64,000 bases of DNA from the NCBI GenBank assembly GCA_044223665.1, contig JBGALT010000003.1:72066-136065 (forward strand). Direction: 5' to 3'. Positions 26,139 to 36,531 of this stretch are shown here, piece after piece (the first letter of the stretch is position 1; each line of letters opens with the position of its first letter). The DNA comes from JBBSAT01 sp044223665. Its GTDB lineage: Bacteria; Myxococcota_A; Polyangia; Polyangiales; Sandaracinaceae. The translations under genes were made by a program, and so were the position numbers. The notes under the pieces were generated by a model. The model searched no databases, had not been told where the DNA came from, and saw only the letters and a list, made by a program, of their open reading frames with translations.

Positions 26139-26930
26139 GTGGTAGCCCGCGTCGTGACTTCGAACGGCGCCACGACGCTTCCTGTCCCCGGCCACGTCGC
26201 GATCATCATGGATGGCAACGGGCGCTGGGCCGAACGCCGCGGCCTGCCTCGTCCGCTGGGGCACCGGGAGGGAAGCGAAGCCGTCCGGCGCACGACGCGC
26301 GCCTGCCGCCGGTCTGGCGTACGCGCCCTCACGCTCTTCGCGTTCAGCGAGCAGAACTGGGAGCGCAGCCGTCCCGAGGTCGATGCGCTCATGGCGCTGC
26401 TCTGCGAGTTCCTGCTCTCCGAGCGCGAGGAGCTGATCGCCAACGGGATCACGTTGCGCTCGGTGGGCCGCATCCACCGCCTGCCTTCAACGGTTCGGTC
26501 GGTGCTCCAGGAGATCGAGCGCGACACCGCGCATCTGAGCGACATGACGCTCACGCTCGCCCTGTCGTATGGCGGGCGCGAGGAGATGGTCGACGCCGCG
26601 CGGGCACTCGCCGAGCGCGCGCGCGACGGTACCCTCGACCCGGCGGCGATCGACGAAGCGATGCTCCGGGACGCCTTGCCGTCGCTGCGTGTCGGCGACG
26701 TCGATCTCCTCATTCGCACCGGCGGCGAGCAGCGAATCTCGAACTTCCTGCTCTTCGGTGCCGCCTACGCCGAGCTGTTCTTCTCTCCGGGTCTCTGGCC
26801 CGACTTCGACGAGGCTCACCTCGAGGCCGCGTTCTCGGCGTTCCGCGCGCGAGACCGACGATTCGGTCGCACGACGCCCTCGATCGCCCTCGATAGCCTC
26901 GAGCCGTCCGAGCCTTACGTTCATGTCTGA
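26139..26930 (+). CDS. uppS: Undecaprenyl diphosphate synthase
   Basis: This 263-residue cis-prenyltransferase makes the C55 lipid carrier for peptidoglycan. Motifs are HVAIIMDGNGRWA, FAFSEQNWERS, SYGGREEM, and DLLIRTGGEQRISNFLLFG with YAELFF at the C-terminus. The start is taken as GTG at 26139; an in-frame GTG at 26154 is also possible because nothing conserved precedes MDGNGRW by more than about 20 residues. It overlaps cdsA by 8 nt. Confidence 0.93.
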   Translation: MVARVVTSNGATTLPVPGHVAIIMDGNGRWAERRGLPRPLGHREGSEAVRRTTRACRRSGVRALTLFAFSEQNWERSRPEVDALMALLCEFLLSEREELIANGITLRSVGRIHRLPSTVRSVLQEIERDTAHLSDMTLTLALSYGGREEMVDAARALAERARDGTLDPAAIDEAMLRDALPSLRVGDVDLLIRTGGEQRISNFLLFGAAYAELFFSPGLWPDFDEAHLEAAFSAFRARDRRFGRTTPSIALDSLEPSEPYVHV

Positions 26931-27786
26931 GAAGGACTCCGCGCCTTCCGCGCCCGCTCTGGCGGGCGCTTCGAGCGCGTTCGTGCGGAACACCCTCACC
27001 CGGCTCGCCACGGCCGTCGTGGGCATCCCCATCCTGCTCTACTTCATGTTCTGGGCGCCCGAATGGGCGTTCCAGGCCATCGTCCTGCTCGCGATCGCGC
27101 GCTCGGCCCACGAGCTCATGTCGATGACGATGCAGGGAGCGCGCGAGTCCTATCTCGCAGGGTGCTTCTCGACCGTTCAGCTCGCGGCGGTCCTCTCCCT
27201 GACGTCCGATCGCCTCTCGCTCTTGCTCTCGGTGCTCGCCATCGTGGTGGTGGGTGTCCTCGTGCCTCTCGCGCGGCCCGAGCCGCTGGAGCGCGCGGGC
27301 CTTCGCCTCGCCTGGCTCGTCGCGGGCCCGCTCTACGTCGGCGGCCTGCTCGCCTCGCTCGCACGCATCCACCAGTTCGAGCACGGAGGCGCCTGGGTGC
27401 TCCTCGCGATGTGGATCGCGTGGGCCAGCGACACGGGTGCCTACTTCGCGGGCCGATTCTTTGGCAAGCACAAGCTGGCGCCGCGGGTCTCCCCCGCCAA
27501 GACGATCGAGGGCGCGCTCGGAGGTTTGCTCGCGAGCCTGACGGGTGCCCTCGCCGCTCACTTCTGGTTTCTGCCCACGCTCCCGCTGGTGAACGCGCTC
27601 GTGCTCGTGGCGATCGCCAACGTGCTCGGCCAGGCGGGAGACCTCGTGGAGTCGCTCGTGAAGCGCTCCACCGGGGTCAAGGACTCCGGTAGCATCCTGC
27701 CGGGGCACGGCGGCATGCTGGACCGGGTCGACGCCCTCATGTTCACCTCGACGGCGTGCTGGGTCTATCTCGAGATCTTCGGCTGA
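26923..27786 (+). CDS. cdsA: Phosphatidate cytidylyltransferase
   Basis: This 287-residue multi-pass membrane enzyme makes CDP-diacylglycerol for phospholipid synthesis. The C-terminal CdsA signature SLVKRSTGVKDSGSILPGHG followed by GMLDR fits the PROSITE pattern exactly by eye. About eight hydrophobic segments precede it, with the conserved SDTGAYFAGRFFGKHKLAP before the last ones. The ATG at 26923 lies inside the end of uppS. The uppS-cdsA pair is a common arrangement; the dxr and rseP genes that often follow are absent here. Confidence 0.93.
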   Translation: MSEKDSAPSAPALAGASSAFVRNTLTRLATAVVGIPILLYFMFWAPEWAFQAIVLLAIARSAHELMSMTMQGARESYLAGCFSTVQLAAVLSLTSDRLSLLLSVLAIVVVGVLVPLARPEPLERAGLRLAWLVAGPLYVGGLLASLARIHQFEHGGAWVLLAMWIAWASDTGAYFAGRFFGKHKLAPRVSPAKTIEGALGGLLASLTGALAAHFWFLPTLPLVNALVLVAIANVLGQAGDLVESLVKRSTGVKDSGSILPGHGGMLDRVDALMFTSTACWVYLEIFG

Positions 27787-27796
27787 CCCGCGAACC

Positions 27797-28927
27797 TCAG
27801 AACCGCCCGAGCGCCCAGACCCCACCGCCGTAGGGCATCAGCACGGGGACCACGGCCACCGACTCCCCGCTCTGCGGCGCGTTCGTCTGGTCGAGGATGA
27901 AGAGCGTGACCGTCGCTCCGGCCCCGAGGATCGACGCGATCAGCATCACGTCCGTCACGGCCGCCAGCGAGCGCGCCAGCGAGGCCTGCGACTCCCCGTC
28001 CGCCCGCGCGGCCGCGACGAGCATCGCGTCGGAGGTCGGGTCGTTCGCGATCGACACATCGTTGTTGAAGCGGTCGTTCGCCTGGAGGGCGAGCGGGCCG
28101 GTGATCAACGCCGTGATCAGCACGGCGCCCGTCAGGCTGGCGGCCAAGATCGTGGGCCACGAGATCTGCAGGCCCCCGCCATGGCTCTCGGCGGGCTCCG
28201 TCGGCTCGGTGGTCTCGGTCGGCCCCACCGTCGTCTCGGTGGTCTGCGCCGTCTCCACGGTCGTCGTCGTCGCGGTGGTCTCGGCCGTCGTCGTCTCCGT
28301 CGTGGTCGTGGTCGCGGTCTCGCTCGTGGTCGCGGTGGCGGTCGTGGCGGCGACGGTCTCCGCGCGCGAGAGCCGGATGGCCACCCGCGCGTCGGCGCCG
28401 CCGGCGACCTCGACCGTCTGCGTTTCGGTCCGATACCCCTCGAGGCGGATCTCGATCTGATGGCGCCCCTGCACGACACGCACGGGCTCGGTCACGGGCG
28501 CGCGCCGCTGGTCGCTGCCATCGATCGTGATGATCGCCCCGTCGGGGCTGACCTGGAACGTGAGGGTTCCGATGCGGCGCCGCAGCTCGCGGATCGAGGC
28601 CTCGATCTCGCGCCGCTGGGCGGCCGTCGGATGGTCGGCCTCGCTCAGGTAGTGCTCGAAGTGGAAGAGCGCCTCGACCGGCCGGTCGAGCTGCTGGTAG
28701 CAGTTGGCGATGTTGAGGCGGACGCTCGCGTGCGGCGAGAGCCGATACGCCTCCTGGAACGCGTCGAGCGCCCGCTGGTAGTCGCCGCTCTGGAACAGCG
28801 AGACGCCCTGCGTGAACTGCTCCCGTGCGCGCGTCGTGTCGTCCTGCGCGGCGCCGGTCCCGGCCCAACCGAGCTGCAGCATCGCGAGCGTGCAGGCCAA
28901 GACAAGGACACGTGCGATCGCCGACAT
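27797..28927 (-). CDS. TPR/PEGA-domain envelope protein with Thr-rich linker
   Basis: This 376-residue protein has a signal peptide (to about residue 27) and TPR-like helices (REQFTQGVSLFQSGDYQRA, then SVRLNIANCYQQLDRP; about 30-110). A PEGA-type beta domain follows (FQVSPDGAIITIDG..., about 120-200), then a Thr/Glu-rich low-complexity stretch of about 50 residues. Two hydrophobic segments follow near the C-terminus. This architecture is common in myxobacteria, where such proteins are thought to be envelope scaffolds. It is convergent with cdsA, 10 bp apart. Function is unknown. Confidence 0.75.
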   Translation of the reverse strand: MSAIARVLVLACTLAMLQLGWAGTGAAQDDTTRAREQFTQGVSLFQSGDYQRALDAFQEAYRLSPHASVRLNIANCYQQLDRPVEALFHFEHYLSEADHPTAAQRREIEASIRELRRRIGTLTFQVSPDGAIITIDGSDQRRAPVTEPVRVVQGRHQIEIRLEGYRTETQTVEVAGGADARVAIRLSRAETVAATTATATTSETATTTTTETTTAETTATTTTVETAQTTETTVGPTETTEPTEPAESHGGGLQISWPTILAASLTGAVLITALITGPLALQANDRFNNDVSIANDPTSDAMLVAAARADGESQASLARSLAAVTDVMLIASILGAGATVTLFILDQTNAPQSGESVAVVPVLMPYGGGVWALGRF

Positions 28928-28959
28928 GGGGCCTCCGACGCGAAGCGTAGAAGGCGAGC

Positions 28960-30351
28960 CTACGAATTTCGTGCGCGCCCCGTCAATGCACGGCGACGGA
29001 CGAGCACGAGGACGAGCAGCAGCGAGGCCCACCCGCTCCCGCTCCCGCCTCTTCCGGCGCGACAGCCGCACGTCGGGGCCGGGCTCGGCGCACCCGCTCC
29101 TCCGTCCATCCCGATCCCCGCGTCGAGCTCGGCGCCTCCGTCGATGCAGCCGGCGGCCGACGCATCGGGATCGGGCGGCAGCGCGTCCGGCGCGGAGGCG
29201 AGGCCGAGGTCGAACTGCACGTCGGGCCAATACGACGGGCAGACGAGACCGACCTCCGTGCACATCGGGCAGCCCACCTCGTTCGTCGCGTCCTCGAAGC
29301 GCCAGACTTGCTCCACGTGCGCTCCGAGATCGCTCGATCGACCGAGCGCGAAGGGGCCCACGACGTCGTCGGTACAGACCCAGAGCTGCCCCGGACGGAA
29401 CGACAAGCACCGGACTCTCAGCGAAGCATCGATGGTATCAAACGCAGCACCACGATCGTCGGAGCGGTAGAAGCCGCCATACCAGCTCCCCGCCCACACG
29501 TGCCCATCGCCGTCGATGGCCAGACCCGTGATCTCCGGCATGCGCGCGACCTCGACGAACGTCGCGCCGCCGTCGGCCGAGCGCAGCAGTCGCTCGTCCA
29601 TCGTGTCCGTCGTGCGCCGCACGGTGCGCGCGTACAGGATGTCGGGGCTCGTCGGGTCCACTCCGAGCACGTGCACGTTTCGCTCGCCGTAGTCCGTACG
29701 CTCCACGTCGACGAGCGGGATCTCCGTCGCGTCGAAGGTGCGTCCGCCGTCGCTCGAGCGCCAGACGTAGGCGCGGCGCGGCTCGGTGGCCGTCGCGAGC
29801 ACGACGCCGCTCGCGTACACCCGCATCGGGTCGCTCGGCGATGGCATCACGCGCTCGAGCAGCGTCCCTCGCGGAAACGTCGCGCGCAGCTCGTAGCTCT
29901 CGCCTTCGTCGCTCGTGTGCAGGATCGTGTTCTCGCGATCGCCCGGCGAAGTGGCCAGCCATGCTCCGTGCGCGTCGAAGGGATCGTTCTCCACGTCGAT
30001 GACGAGCAGCCCTTCGAGGGCCGGATCCGTCACGAGATCGTAGCTGCATCCGCTCGCGTCCGAGCGCGCGAGCCCGTCGAACGTGCTGGCGAGCACGCGC
30101 CCCGATGCCATCACGGCGATCCGAGGATCCTCGATGGTGCGGTCGAAGCCCACCGCCGTCGCGCACGTCCAGGAGAACGAGGCGCCGTCGTCGTGGCTCG
30201 TCAAGAGGCCCCAGGTCGCGCGGACCACGAGATGCGTGGGATCGGCCGGGTCGAAGGCCAGCTGCCCGAGCGATGGCTGCCGGCCGTGGGCCTGGGCCGT
30301 GGAGGCGGCCAGCGCCGAAGCGCACGCCAGCCACGGCCAGAGCCGCCTCAT
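28960..30351 (-). CDS. Secreted BNR/sortilin-like beta-propeller with MYXO-CTERM-like tail
   Basis: This 463-residue protein has a signal peptide (MRRLWPWLACASALAASTAQA) and at least four BNR-like blades of the type LTSHDDGASFSW, LHTSDEGESYEL, WRSSDGGRTFDA and LRSADGGATFVE. A Cys pair region (GCPMCTEVGLVC) and an Asp/Pro-rich spacer follow. The C-terminus reads CGCRAG, then a hydrophobic LLLVLVLV and RRR, which fits the MYXO-CTERM sorting pattern (Cys motif, helix, Arg cluster). It should be surface exposed; the role is unknown. Its ATG overlaps the preceding gene stop (ATGA). Confidence 0.75.
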   Translation of the reverse strand: MRRLWPWLACASALAASTAQAHGRQPSLGQLAFDPADPTHLVVRATWGLLTSHDDGASFSWTCATAVGFDRTIEDPRIAVMASGRVLASTFDGLARSDASGCSYDLVTDPALEGLLVIDVENDPFDAHGAWLATSPGDRENTILHTSDEGESYELRATFPRGTLLERVMPSPSDPMRVYASGVVLATATEPRRAYVWRSSDGGRTFDATEIPLVDVERTDYGERNVHVLGVDPTSPDILYARTVRRTTDTMDERLLRSADGGATFVEVARMPEITGLAIDGDGHVWAGSWYGGFYRSDDRGAAFDTIDASLRVRCLSFRPGQLWVCTDDVVGPFALGRSSDLGAHVEQVWRFEDATNEVGCPMCTEVGLVCPSYWPDVQFDLGLASAPDALPPDPDASAAGCIDGGAELDAGIGMDGGAGAPSPAPTCGCRAGRGGSGSGWASLLLVLVLVRRRALTGRARNS

Positions 30352-30764
30352 CGCAGCGGCTGTCCAGCCACGACGACGAGGTCGACGTACCAGTAGCCGT
30401 TGACCTCGGAGAGCTCGAAGGCGACCGGCGTCTCGCCGCTCTCGCCCCAGAGCGCGCCCTCGACCGTCACGTGGCCGTCGTCGTGCTCTTCATCGCTCGT
30501 CAGCATCGCGAACGAGTGTTGCTCGAGCACGTCGATCGCTTCGACGTTCGTCTGCAACTGGCTCGCCGAGTGCGTGGACTGGTAGTCGGAGCTCATGCGC
30601 GCGAGCGCATCGGCGTAGGCCCGATCGCGCACGTTCGTGAGGAAGCCATCGGCGGCGTCGGTCGCTGGCGAGATGCTCGCGAGCATCCACGGAATGCTCA
30701 GCCCGACGACGCAGAGGCCTCCGAACAAGAGCAAGCCGCAGCCGATGCCGAGTACGCGCGTCAC
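30348..30764 (-). CDS. Small membrane-anchored protein, uncharacterised
   Basis: This 138-residue protein has an N-terminal hydrophobic anchor (VLGIGCGLLLFGGLCVVGLS) and a soluble domain of about 100 residues with an alternating helix/strand pattern reminiscent of NTF2/SnoaL or DUF4878-like folds. I cannot name the family with confidence. The GTG start lies 1 nt after the upstream stop, and its own stop overlaps the propeller gene start. It is probably co-translated with the neighbours. Confidence 0.6.
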   Translation of the reverse strand: MTRVLGIGCGLLLFGGLCVVGLSIPWMLASISPATDAADGFLTNVRDRAYADALARMSSDYQSTHSASQLQTNVEAIDVLEQHSFAMLTSDEEHDDGHVTVEGALWGESGETPVAFELSEVNGYWYVDLVVVAGQPLR

Positions 30765-30765
30765 G

Positions 30766-31347
30766 TCAGCGAGACCAGGGATCGATCACGTCGTCGTATC
30801 CGCGTCGCGTCGCCGGGGAGCCCGAGAACGGGTCCACGAGCTCTTGGACCTGCGCGAGGGTGCGATGGTGCGAGAAGGTCTGCCCCGCGAACGGGTCGAG
30901 GATCTCGTCGCCGATCAGCGCGATCCACTCGGTGCGACGTGCTGCCGGTGCCGTCGGTGCCGCCACGGGAGTCGGCGCCGGCTCGGTGTCGGCGAAGACC
31001 GTCACCGCGATGCGCGCCAGGGCCGCGACGGTGCTGGTCCGGAGGATCACCGTGCGCGTCGTGTGGGTCTCGCCCCGAGTGAGGTCGATGACCCACCGGT
31101 CCGGTGGCGAGAACGCGATCGTGAAGCGTCCCACCGCGCCGTTGGCGCCGTCGTCGGTCAGCCGCAGCACCGGGCGCCGCAGCGCGCTCGCGATGGCGCG
31201 CCGCACGCGCTCTCCACTGACGTGCGCGCCGCCGCCTTCGAAGACGAGCACCAGCGGCGCGGGCGTCGCCGGCGGCGTGGCTGCCGTCTGTGCATGGGCG
31301 CTGCTCGCGATCGAGACCAGCACGAAGGCGAGCGCCAAGATGCGCAT
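30766..31347 (-). CDS. Secreted hypothetical protein
   Basis: This 193-residue protein has a signal peptide (MRILALAFVLVSIASSAHAQ), an Ala/Pro-rich linker, and a domain starting VLVFEGGGAHVSGERVRRAI. It ends with a conserved-looking segment DEILDPFAGQTF and LVDPFSGSP, where DPFAG and DPFSG form a short internal repeat. I use the ATG at 31347 because the signal peptide begins there. It heads a three-gene set with the anchored protein and the propeller. No function can be assigned. Confidence 0.55.
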   Translation of the reverse strand: MRILALAFVLVSIASSAHAQTAATPPATPAPLVLVFEGGGAHVSGERVRRAIASALRRPVLRLTDDGANGAVGRFTIAFSPPDRWVIDLTRGETHTTRTVILRTSTVAALARIAVTVFADTEPAPTPVAAPTAPAARRTEWIALIGDEILDPFAGQTFSHHRTLAQVQELVDPFSGSPATRRGYDDVIDPWSR

Positions 31348-31422
31348 GACGTCGTGGAGGGTACGGGACGCGGCGGGGGCTGCCAAGGCTCGAGCGCCGC
31401 GCGGGCGCTCTCGGGGGCCGCC

Positions 31423-31502
31423 GGTGCGACGGCCCGGTGCGACGACCCCGGTGCGACGGCCCCGCTGCGACGGCCCCGGTGCGACGGCCCGGTGCGACGA
31501 CC
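31423..31502. repeat. Short tandem repeat array
   Basis: About six tandem copies of a 13-14 bp unit close to GGTGCGACGGCCCC, with small variants (GACGACC, GCTGCG). It lies 22 bp downstream of the tRNA-Ala gene on the tRNA strand. It has no reading frame of its own. It may be a slippage-generated array. Confidence 0.85.
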
Positions 31503-31524
31503 GGCTGCGGAGCCGACTGTTTCA

Positions 31525-31597
31525 TGGAGCCGAGCGGGATCGAACCGCTGACCTCCTCGATGCCATCGAGGCGCTCTCCCAACTGAGCTACGACCCC
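31525..31597 (-). tRNA. tRNA-Ala (GGC anticodon)
   Basis: Read on the minus strand, all parts are present: a 7-bp acceptor stem starting GGGGTCG, the D-arm GCTC...GAGC, the anticodon stem CCTCG/CGAGG with loop ATGGCAT (anticodon GGC), and the T-arm with TTCGATC. The acceptor includes the G3-U70 pair that identifies alanine tRNAs. The gene is 73 nt and the 3' CCA is not encoded. Confidence 0.93.
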
Positions 31598-31734
31598 TGG
31601 AAGGGAGGCGCGACTTAGCAAGCGCGCCCAGGCGTGTCAACGCGTTCACAGCCTCGAGGCGCTCCGCCCCGATCTTCGACGCCGCGTGAATCGCGAGGAA
31701 AACTGGACGTCGATCCGAGCGTAGGGAGCTTTCG

Positions 31735-33504
31735 ATGAAGCGTCTCGTCGTCTGCCTCGCGGCCGCCGTCGGAGCGAGCGCGTGTGGTCACTACTATCAC
31801 GGCTACTACCCGGGCGCGGTCGCGCTCGATGCCCCGACCGTCGTCGTCGGCAGCGAGGACACGGCCATCGTCGCCGGCACCATCGTCACCGGGACCGCCA
31901 GCGGCGTCTGGACGTCTTCGAACGGATGGAGTGGCGCGTCGAGCCCCGTCGCGCTCGCCGACGCGTCGGGCAGCGGGGCGAGCGTGAGCATCGTCGCCGA
32001 CGCGAGCTGCAGCGTGCCCCGGGTCGCGGCCCAGGCGCCGGTGACGGGCAACGGGGTCGGGCTCCCGGGCCTGGTCGGCGCCGGCATCCACGTGACGTGC
32101 AACGCGTGTAGCGTCGATGCCGCGGGCGGCGCGACCTCGTCCTCGTCGTCGGCGTCGGCGTCCGGATCACCTCCGTCCTCCGGAGCCGGTGCCAGCGGGA
32201 CGAGCGCAGGACCGGACGTGATCGCCGCGCTCTCGCTCCTCGGCTCGCTCTCGTCGCTCTCGCTGGGCGGCGATGCGACCGTCGCCGCCTCCGACGCGGC
32301 ACGTCTGGAGGCCTCGCTCGCTCACGATGCGCTCCCCCATGCCGGCGGGGACAGCGCGATCGTCGTGCGCGCGCTGGGAGGCCCGCCCGGGCCCACGCCC
32401 ACCCCGGTCCGTGTCCACCTGGTGATCGACGCGAGCGCCTCGATGGAGTCCCGATGGGACGAGGTCCTCGAGGCCGCCATCGCGCTGGTCGGTCGCCTCC
32501 GTCCCGCCGACGAGCTGCAGATCGTCGTCTACTCGACGGGTGCGCGCGTGGTGTTCCCGCCAGCCCGCGTCGAGGGCGGCGACTCGGCCCGCGCCGTCAT
32601 CCGCGGCCTCACGTGCTCCGGGCAGACCAACATCGAGGCGGGGCTGCGGGCCGCCTACGGTGCGCTCGACCCGCACGGCGGATCCGTCGTGCTGCTCCTC
32701 TCGGACGGCGTCCCCGAGGGCGGATACGCGACCCCGGGCGAGCTCGGATCGCTCGCCGCCGATGCGCGCACCCGCACCGGCGCGACGACCGTCACGATCG
32801 GCCTCGGCAACGAGTTCCATCCCGGGATTCTCCGCGCCATCGCGCGCCGCGGCGGCGGCGACTTCCGGATCGCGCCGAGCTCTCGCGAGCTGGCGGCGGT
32901 GCTCGAGGCGGAGCTCGAGGCGCACACGAACGTCGTCGCGCGCGACGTCGCCTTCGAGCTCCAGCTGGCGCCGGGCGTCCAGATCGCGGCGAGCCTCGAT
33001 CTCGCCTCGCTCGATGCCGCCGTCGTCGTCGACGGCGCCCACGTCACCGTCCGCCTCGGGACTCTCGCGGCGAGCGAGACGCGCACCGTCGTGCTGCCCA
33101 TCGTGGTGTCGTCTCCGCCGGCGGCCGTCGCGCAGATCTCGGCCTCGGCCACGGTGGTCGCCGGGTCGCTGACGGGCCAGCGCGCGCTCTCGCTGCGCGA
33201 GGCGCCGCGCGCGATCCCAGCCGGTGGGCTCGCCGCCTCGCTCGACGCCGACCTCGCGAGCGCGCTCGCCTCGGCTGCGACCTCCGTCGAGAACGGTGAT
33301 GCGCGCACGGCGGCGGCCACTCTCCGAGCCCACGCGGACACCGCTCGCCGGGTGGCGAGCGGCGACCCGGCGATCCTCGCGCGCGTCGAGCACTCGCTCG
33401 CGTTCGCCGCAGGCCTCGAGGCGTCGGTGCCGAGCGCCAGCTGGGGCGCGCGACGCCAGGCCGCCTCGGCGATGTTCGAGTGGTCGGTCGGTCTCGGGCG
33501 CTGA
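31735..33504 (+). CDS. von Willebrand factor A domain lipoprotein
   Basis: This 589-residue protein has a lipobox signal (MKRLVVCLAAAVGASACG), then a Ser/Gly/Ala-rich region (about residues 40-200). A vWA domain follows with a complete MIDAS: DASAS (in VIDASASMESRW, about 228), a Thr in SGQTNIEAG and an Asp in LLSDGVPEG. A beta-rich domain and a helical end follow. The vWA domain implies metal-dependent ligand binding at the cell surface. GGAG lies about 7 nt before the ATG. The partner is unknown. Confidence 0.8.
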   Translation: MKRLVVCLAAAVGASACGHYYHGYYPGAVALDAPTVVVGSEDTAIVAGTIVTGTASGVWTSSNGWSGASSPVALADASGSGASVSIVADASCSVPRVAAQAPVTGNGVGLPGLVGAGIHVTCNACSVDAAGGATSSSSSASASGSPPSSGAGASGTSAGPDVIAALSLLGSLSSLSLGGDATVAASDAARLEASLAHDALPHAGGDSAIVVRALGGPPGPTPTPVRVHLVIDASASMESRWDEVLEAAIALVGRLRPADELQIVVYSTGARVVFPPARVEGGDSARAVIRGLTCSGQTNIEAGLRAAYGALDPHGGSVVLLLSDGVPEGGYATPGELGSLAADARTRTGATTVTIGLGNEFHPGILRAIARRGGGDFRIAPSSRELAAVLEAELEAHTNVVARDVAFELQLAPGVQIAASLDLASLDAAVVVDGAHVTVRLGTLAASETRTVVLPIVVSSPPAAVAQISASATVVAGSLTGQRALSLREAPRAIPAGGLAASLDADLASALASAATSVENGDARTAAATLRAHADTARRVASGDPAILARVEHSLAFAAGLEASVPSASWGARRQAASAMFEWSVGLGR

Positions 33505-33562
33505 TCGCGCCCGCCTCGAGGGCGATTGACGTCGCGTCTCGAGGCTCCCAGAACCCGGCGTC

Positions 33563-35032
<1,470 letters not shown>

Positions 35033-35067
35033 CGGGCGAGCCCCGCGTGACCCGGAGTCGTTGACGC

Positions 35068-36093
35068 ATGGGATTCTTCGACAAGCTCGTCGGCAAGACG
35101 GCTCCCACCGGCCCGGCCTGGACGCGCGAGCTCGGCGACCACCCGGTCGGGCTCGCCTACGTGCTCGGCGGCAAGTCGATCGCCATCACCCTCGGGAGCG
35201 GCACCGTCGTCGTGCTCGACGCGGCGAGCGGCGAGCCTCAGAGGACGATCGCCGTGCACGAGGCGGGCGCGCTCGGCATGGCGAGCGATGGGGCGCGCTT
35301 GGTGACGGGCGGCATGGACGGCAAGGCCTGCCTCGTCGACGTGGCGGCGGGGACCGTGCTCCACCGGCTCGAGGCCGACGCCGAGTGGGTCGAGCACGTC
35401 GCGATCGCTTCCGACGGAACGGTCGCGCTCGCCGCTGGAAAGGGCGTCCGCTGGGCGAGCCCCGACGGAGCCTCGATCGCCAAGCTCGGCCCGCACGCGA
35501 GCACGGTCACGGCGGTCGCGTTCTCGCCCGACGCGAGCCGGCTCGGCGCCGCGCGCTACGGCGCCATCGACGTGTGGAACCGGGACGGATCGAAGGACCG
35601 CGAGCTCGCCTGGAAGACCTCTCTCGTCTCGATCGCGTGGCAGCCCAAGGATCGCTTCGTCGCCGCCGGATGCCAGGACAACGCCGTGCACTTCTGGCGC
35701 CTCGAGACCGAGGGCGACTCGATGATGGGCGGCTATCCCGCCAAGCCCAAGGCCCTCGCGTGGAGCCACGACGGAACGGCGCTGGCAACCGGTGGCGGCG
35801 AGGAGATCGTCGTCTGGAGCTTCCGCGGCCGCGGTCCCGAGGGCACGACACCGATCCTCCTCAAGGGGCACACCAAGCTCGTGACCACCCTGGTCGCTGC
35901 GCCGAGCGACCACCGCTTCGCGAGCGGGGGCCGAGACGGCCTGTTCTGCGTGTGGAGGCCCCAGCGAAGCGAGAGCCCGATCGCGCAGGTCGCCATGAGC
36001 GCGCCCGTCGCCGGCGTGGCGTTCCGCGCCGACGGCGGCTTCGCAGCCGCGGCCGACGAGAAGGGTCGCGTCGTCGCGCTCAAGCTCGGGTGA
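35068..36093 (+). CDS. WD40-repeat beta-propeller protein paired with CobW
   Basis: This 341-residue cytoplasmic protein, without a signal peptide, has repeated strands such as LVTGGMDGKACLVDV, LAAGKGVRWASPDG, FVAAGCQDNAVHFWRL, LATGGGEEIVVWSF and FASGGRDGLFCVWR. This corresponds to about six or seven WD40 blades. The fold is a protein-interaction platform with no known catalysis. Its closeness to the CobW GTPase (35 bp, same strand) suggests they act together, for example on metal delivery; that is inference. Confidence 0.75.
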   Translation: MGFFDKLVGKTAPTGPAWTRELGDHPVGLAYVLGGKSIAITLGSGTVVVLDAASGEPQRTIAVHEAGALGMASDGARLVTGGMDGKACLVDVAAGTVLHRLEADAEWVEHVAIASDGTVALAAGKGVRWASPDGASIAKLGPHASTVTAVAFSPDASRLGAARYGAIDVWNRDGSKDRELAWKTSLVSIAWQPKDRFVAAGCQDNAVHFWRLETEGDSMMGGYPAKPKALAWSHDGTALATGGGEEIVVWSFRGRGPEGTTPILLKGHTKLVTTLVAAPSDHRFASGGRDGLFCVWRPQRSESPIAQVAMSAPVAGVAFRADGGFAAAADEKGRVVALKLG

Positions 36094-36114
36094 GCGCCGG
36101 CGCTCGCGCGCTCA
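36091..36114. terminator. Hairpin spanning two convergent stop codons
   Basis: TGAGCGC at 36091-36097 pairs with GCGCTCA at 36108-36114, and a perfect 14-bp palindrome (gagcgccggcgctc) lies inside. The first stop (36091-36093) and the minus-strand stop (36112-36114) are both in the stem. There is no T-tract. It is possibly a shared bidirectional terminator. Confidence 0.35.
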
Positions 36115-36531
36115 CTCGCCGAGGTAGTAGCCGTCGCTCGTGAGGTGCTCGAGCGCGAGGACGAGCGCCTGCTCGCGTGCGCGCGCGGTCGCGACATCGA
36201 GGTGGCCGGCGCCGCAGCGCGTACCGAACTCCGCGAGGCGGGCGCGGGTGTCGGCGAGCTCCGACTCGACTCGAGACGTGACGGCCGCGACGTCGATCAC
36301 CTCGTGGCGCGCGCGCGCCTGCGTGAGCGAGGTGCGGAGCGAGGCGAGCCGGGCCTCCGCGCCGGTGATCTCGGGATGCTGCGCGCCGTAGCGGGTGCCG
36401 AGCGCGGCGAGCGACGCGCGCGCCATCACGAGGTCGATCTGCAGCGTCGTCGCGCTCGTCTGGGCGCACACGAGGCGGGCTGGCAGGAGCGCGAGGCCGA
36501 GGGTTGCTGCGATCGCCGCGCGCCGCCGCAT
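36112..36531 (-). CDS. Small secreted coiled-coil-like protein
   Basis: This 139-residue protein has a signal peptide (MRRRAAIAATLGLALLPARLVCAQ) and a mostly helical, Ala/Arg/Leu-rich rest with heptad-like spacing. Cys occurs at VCAQ and in TRCGAGH. No family is recognised. The ATG at 36531 shares its first base with the aminotransferase stop (TGATG), so it is translationally coupled to it. Confidence 0.55.
   Translation of the reverse strand: MRRRAAIAATLGLALLPARLVCAQTSATTLQIDLVMARASLAALGTRYGAQHPEITGAEARLASLRTSLTQARARHEVIDVAAVTSRVESELADTRARLAEFGTRCGAGHLDVATARAREQALVLALEHLTSDGYYLGE

Noticed and set aside
31423..31502. CRISPR array
   Set aside because: Units are only 13-14 bp, directly adjacent without spacers, so this is a tandem repeat; no cas genes are present.
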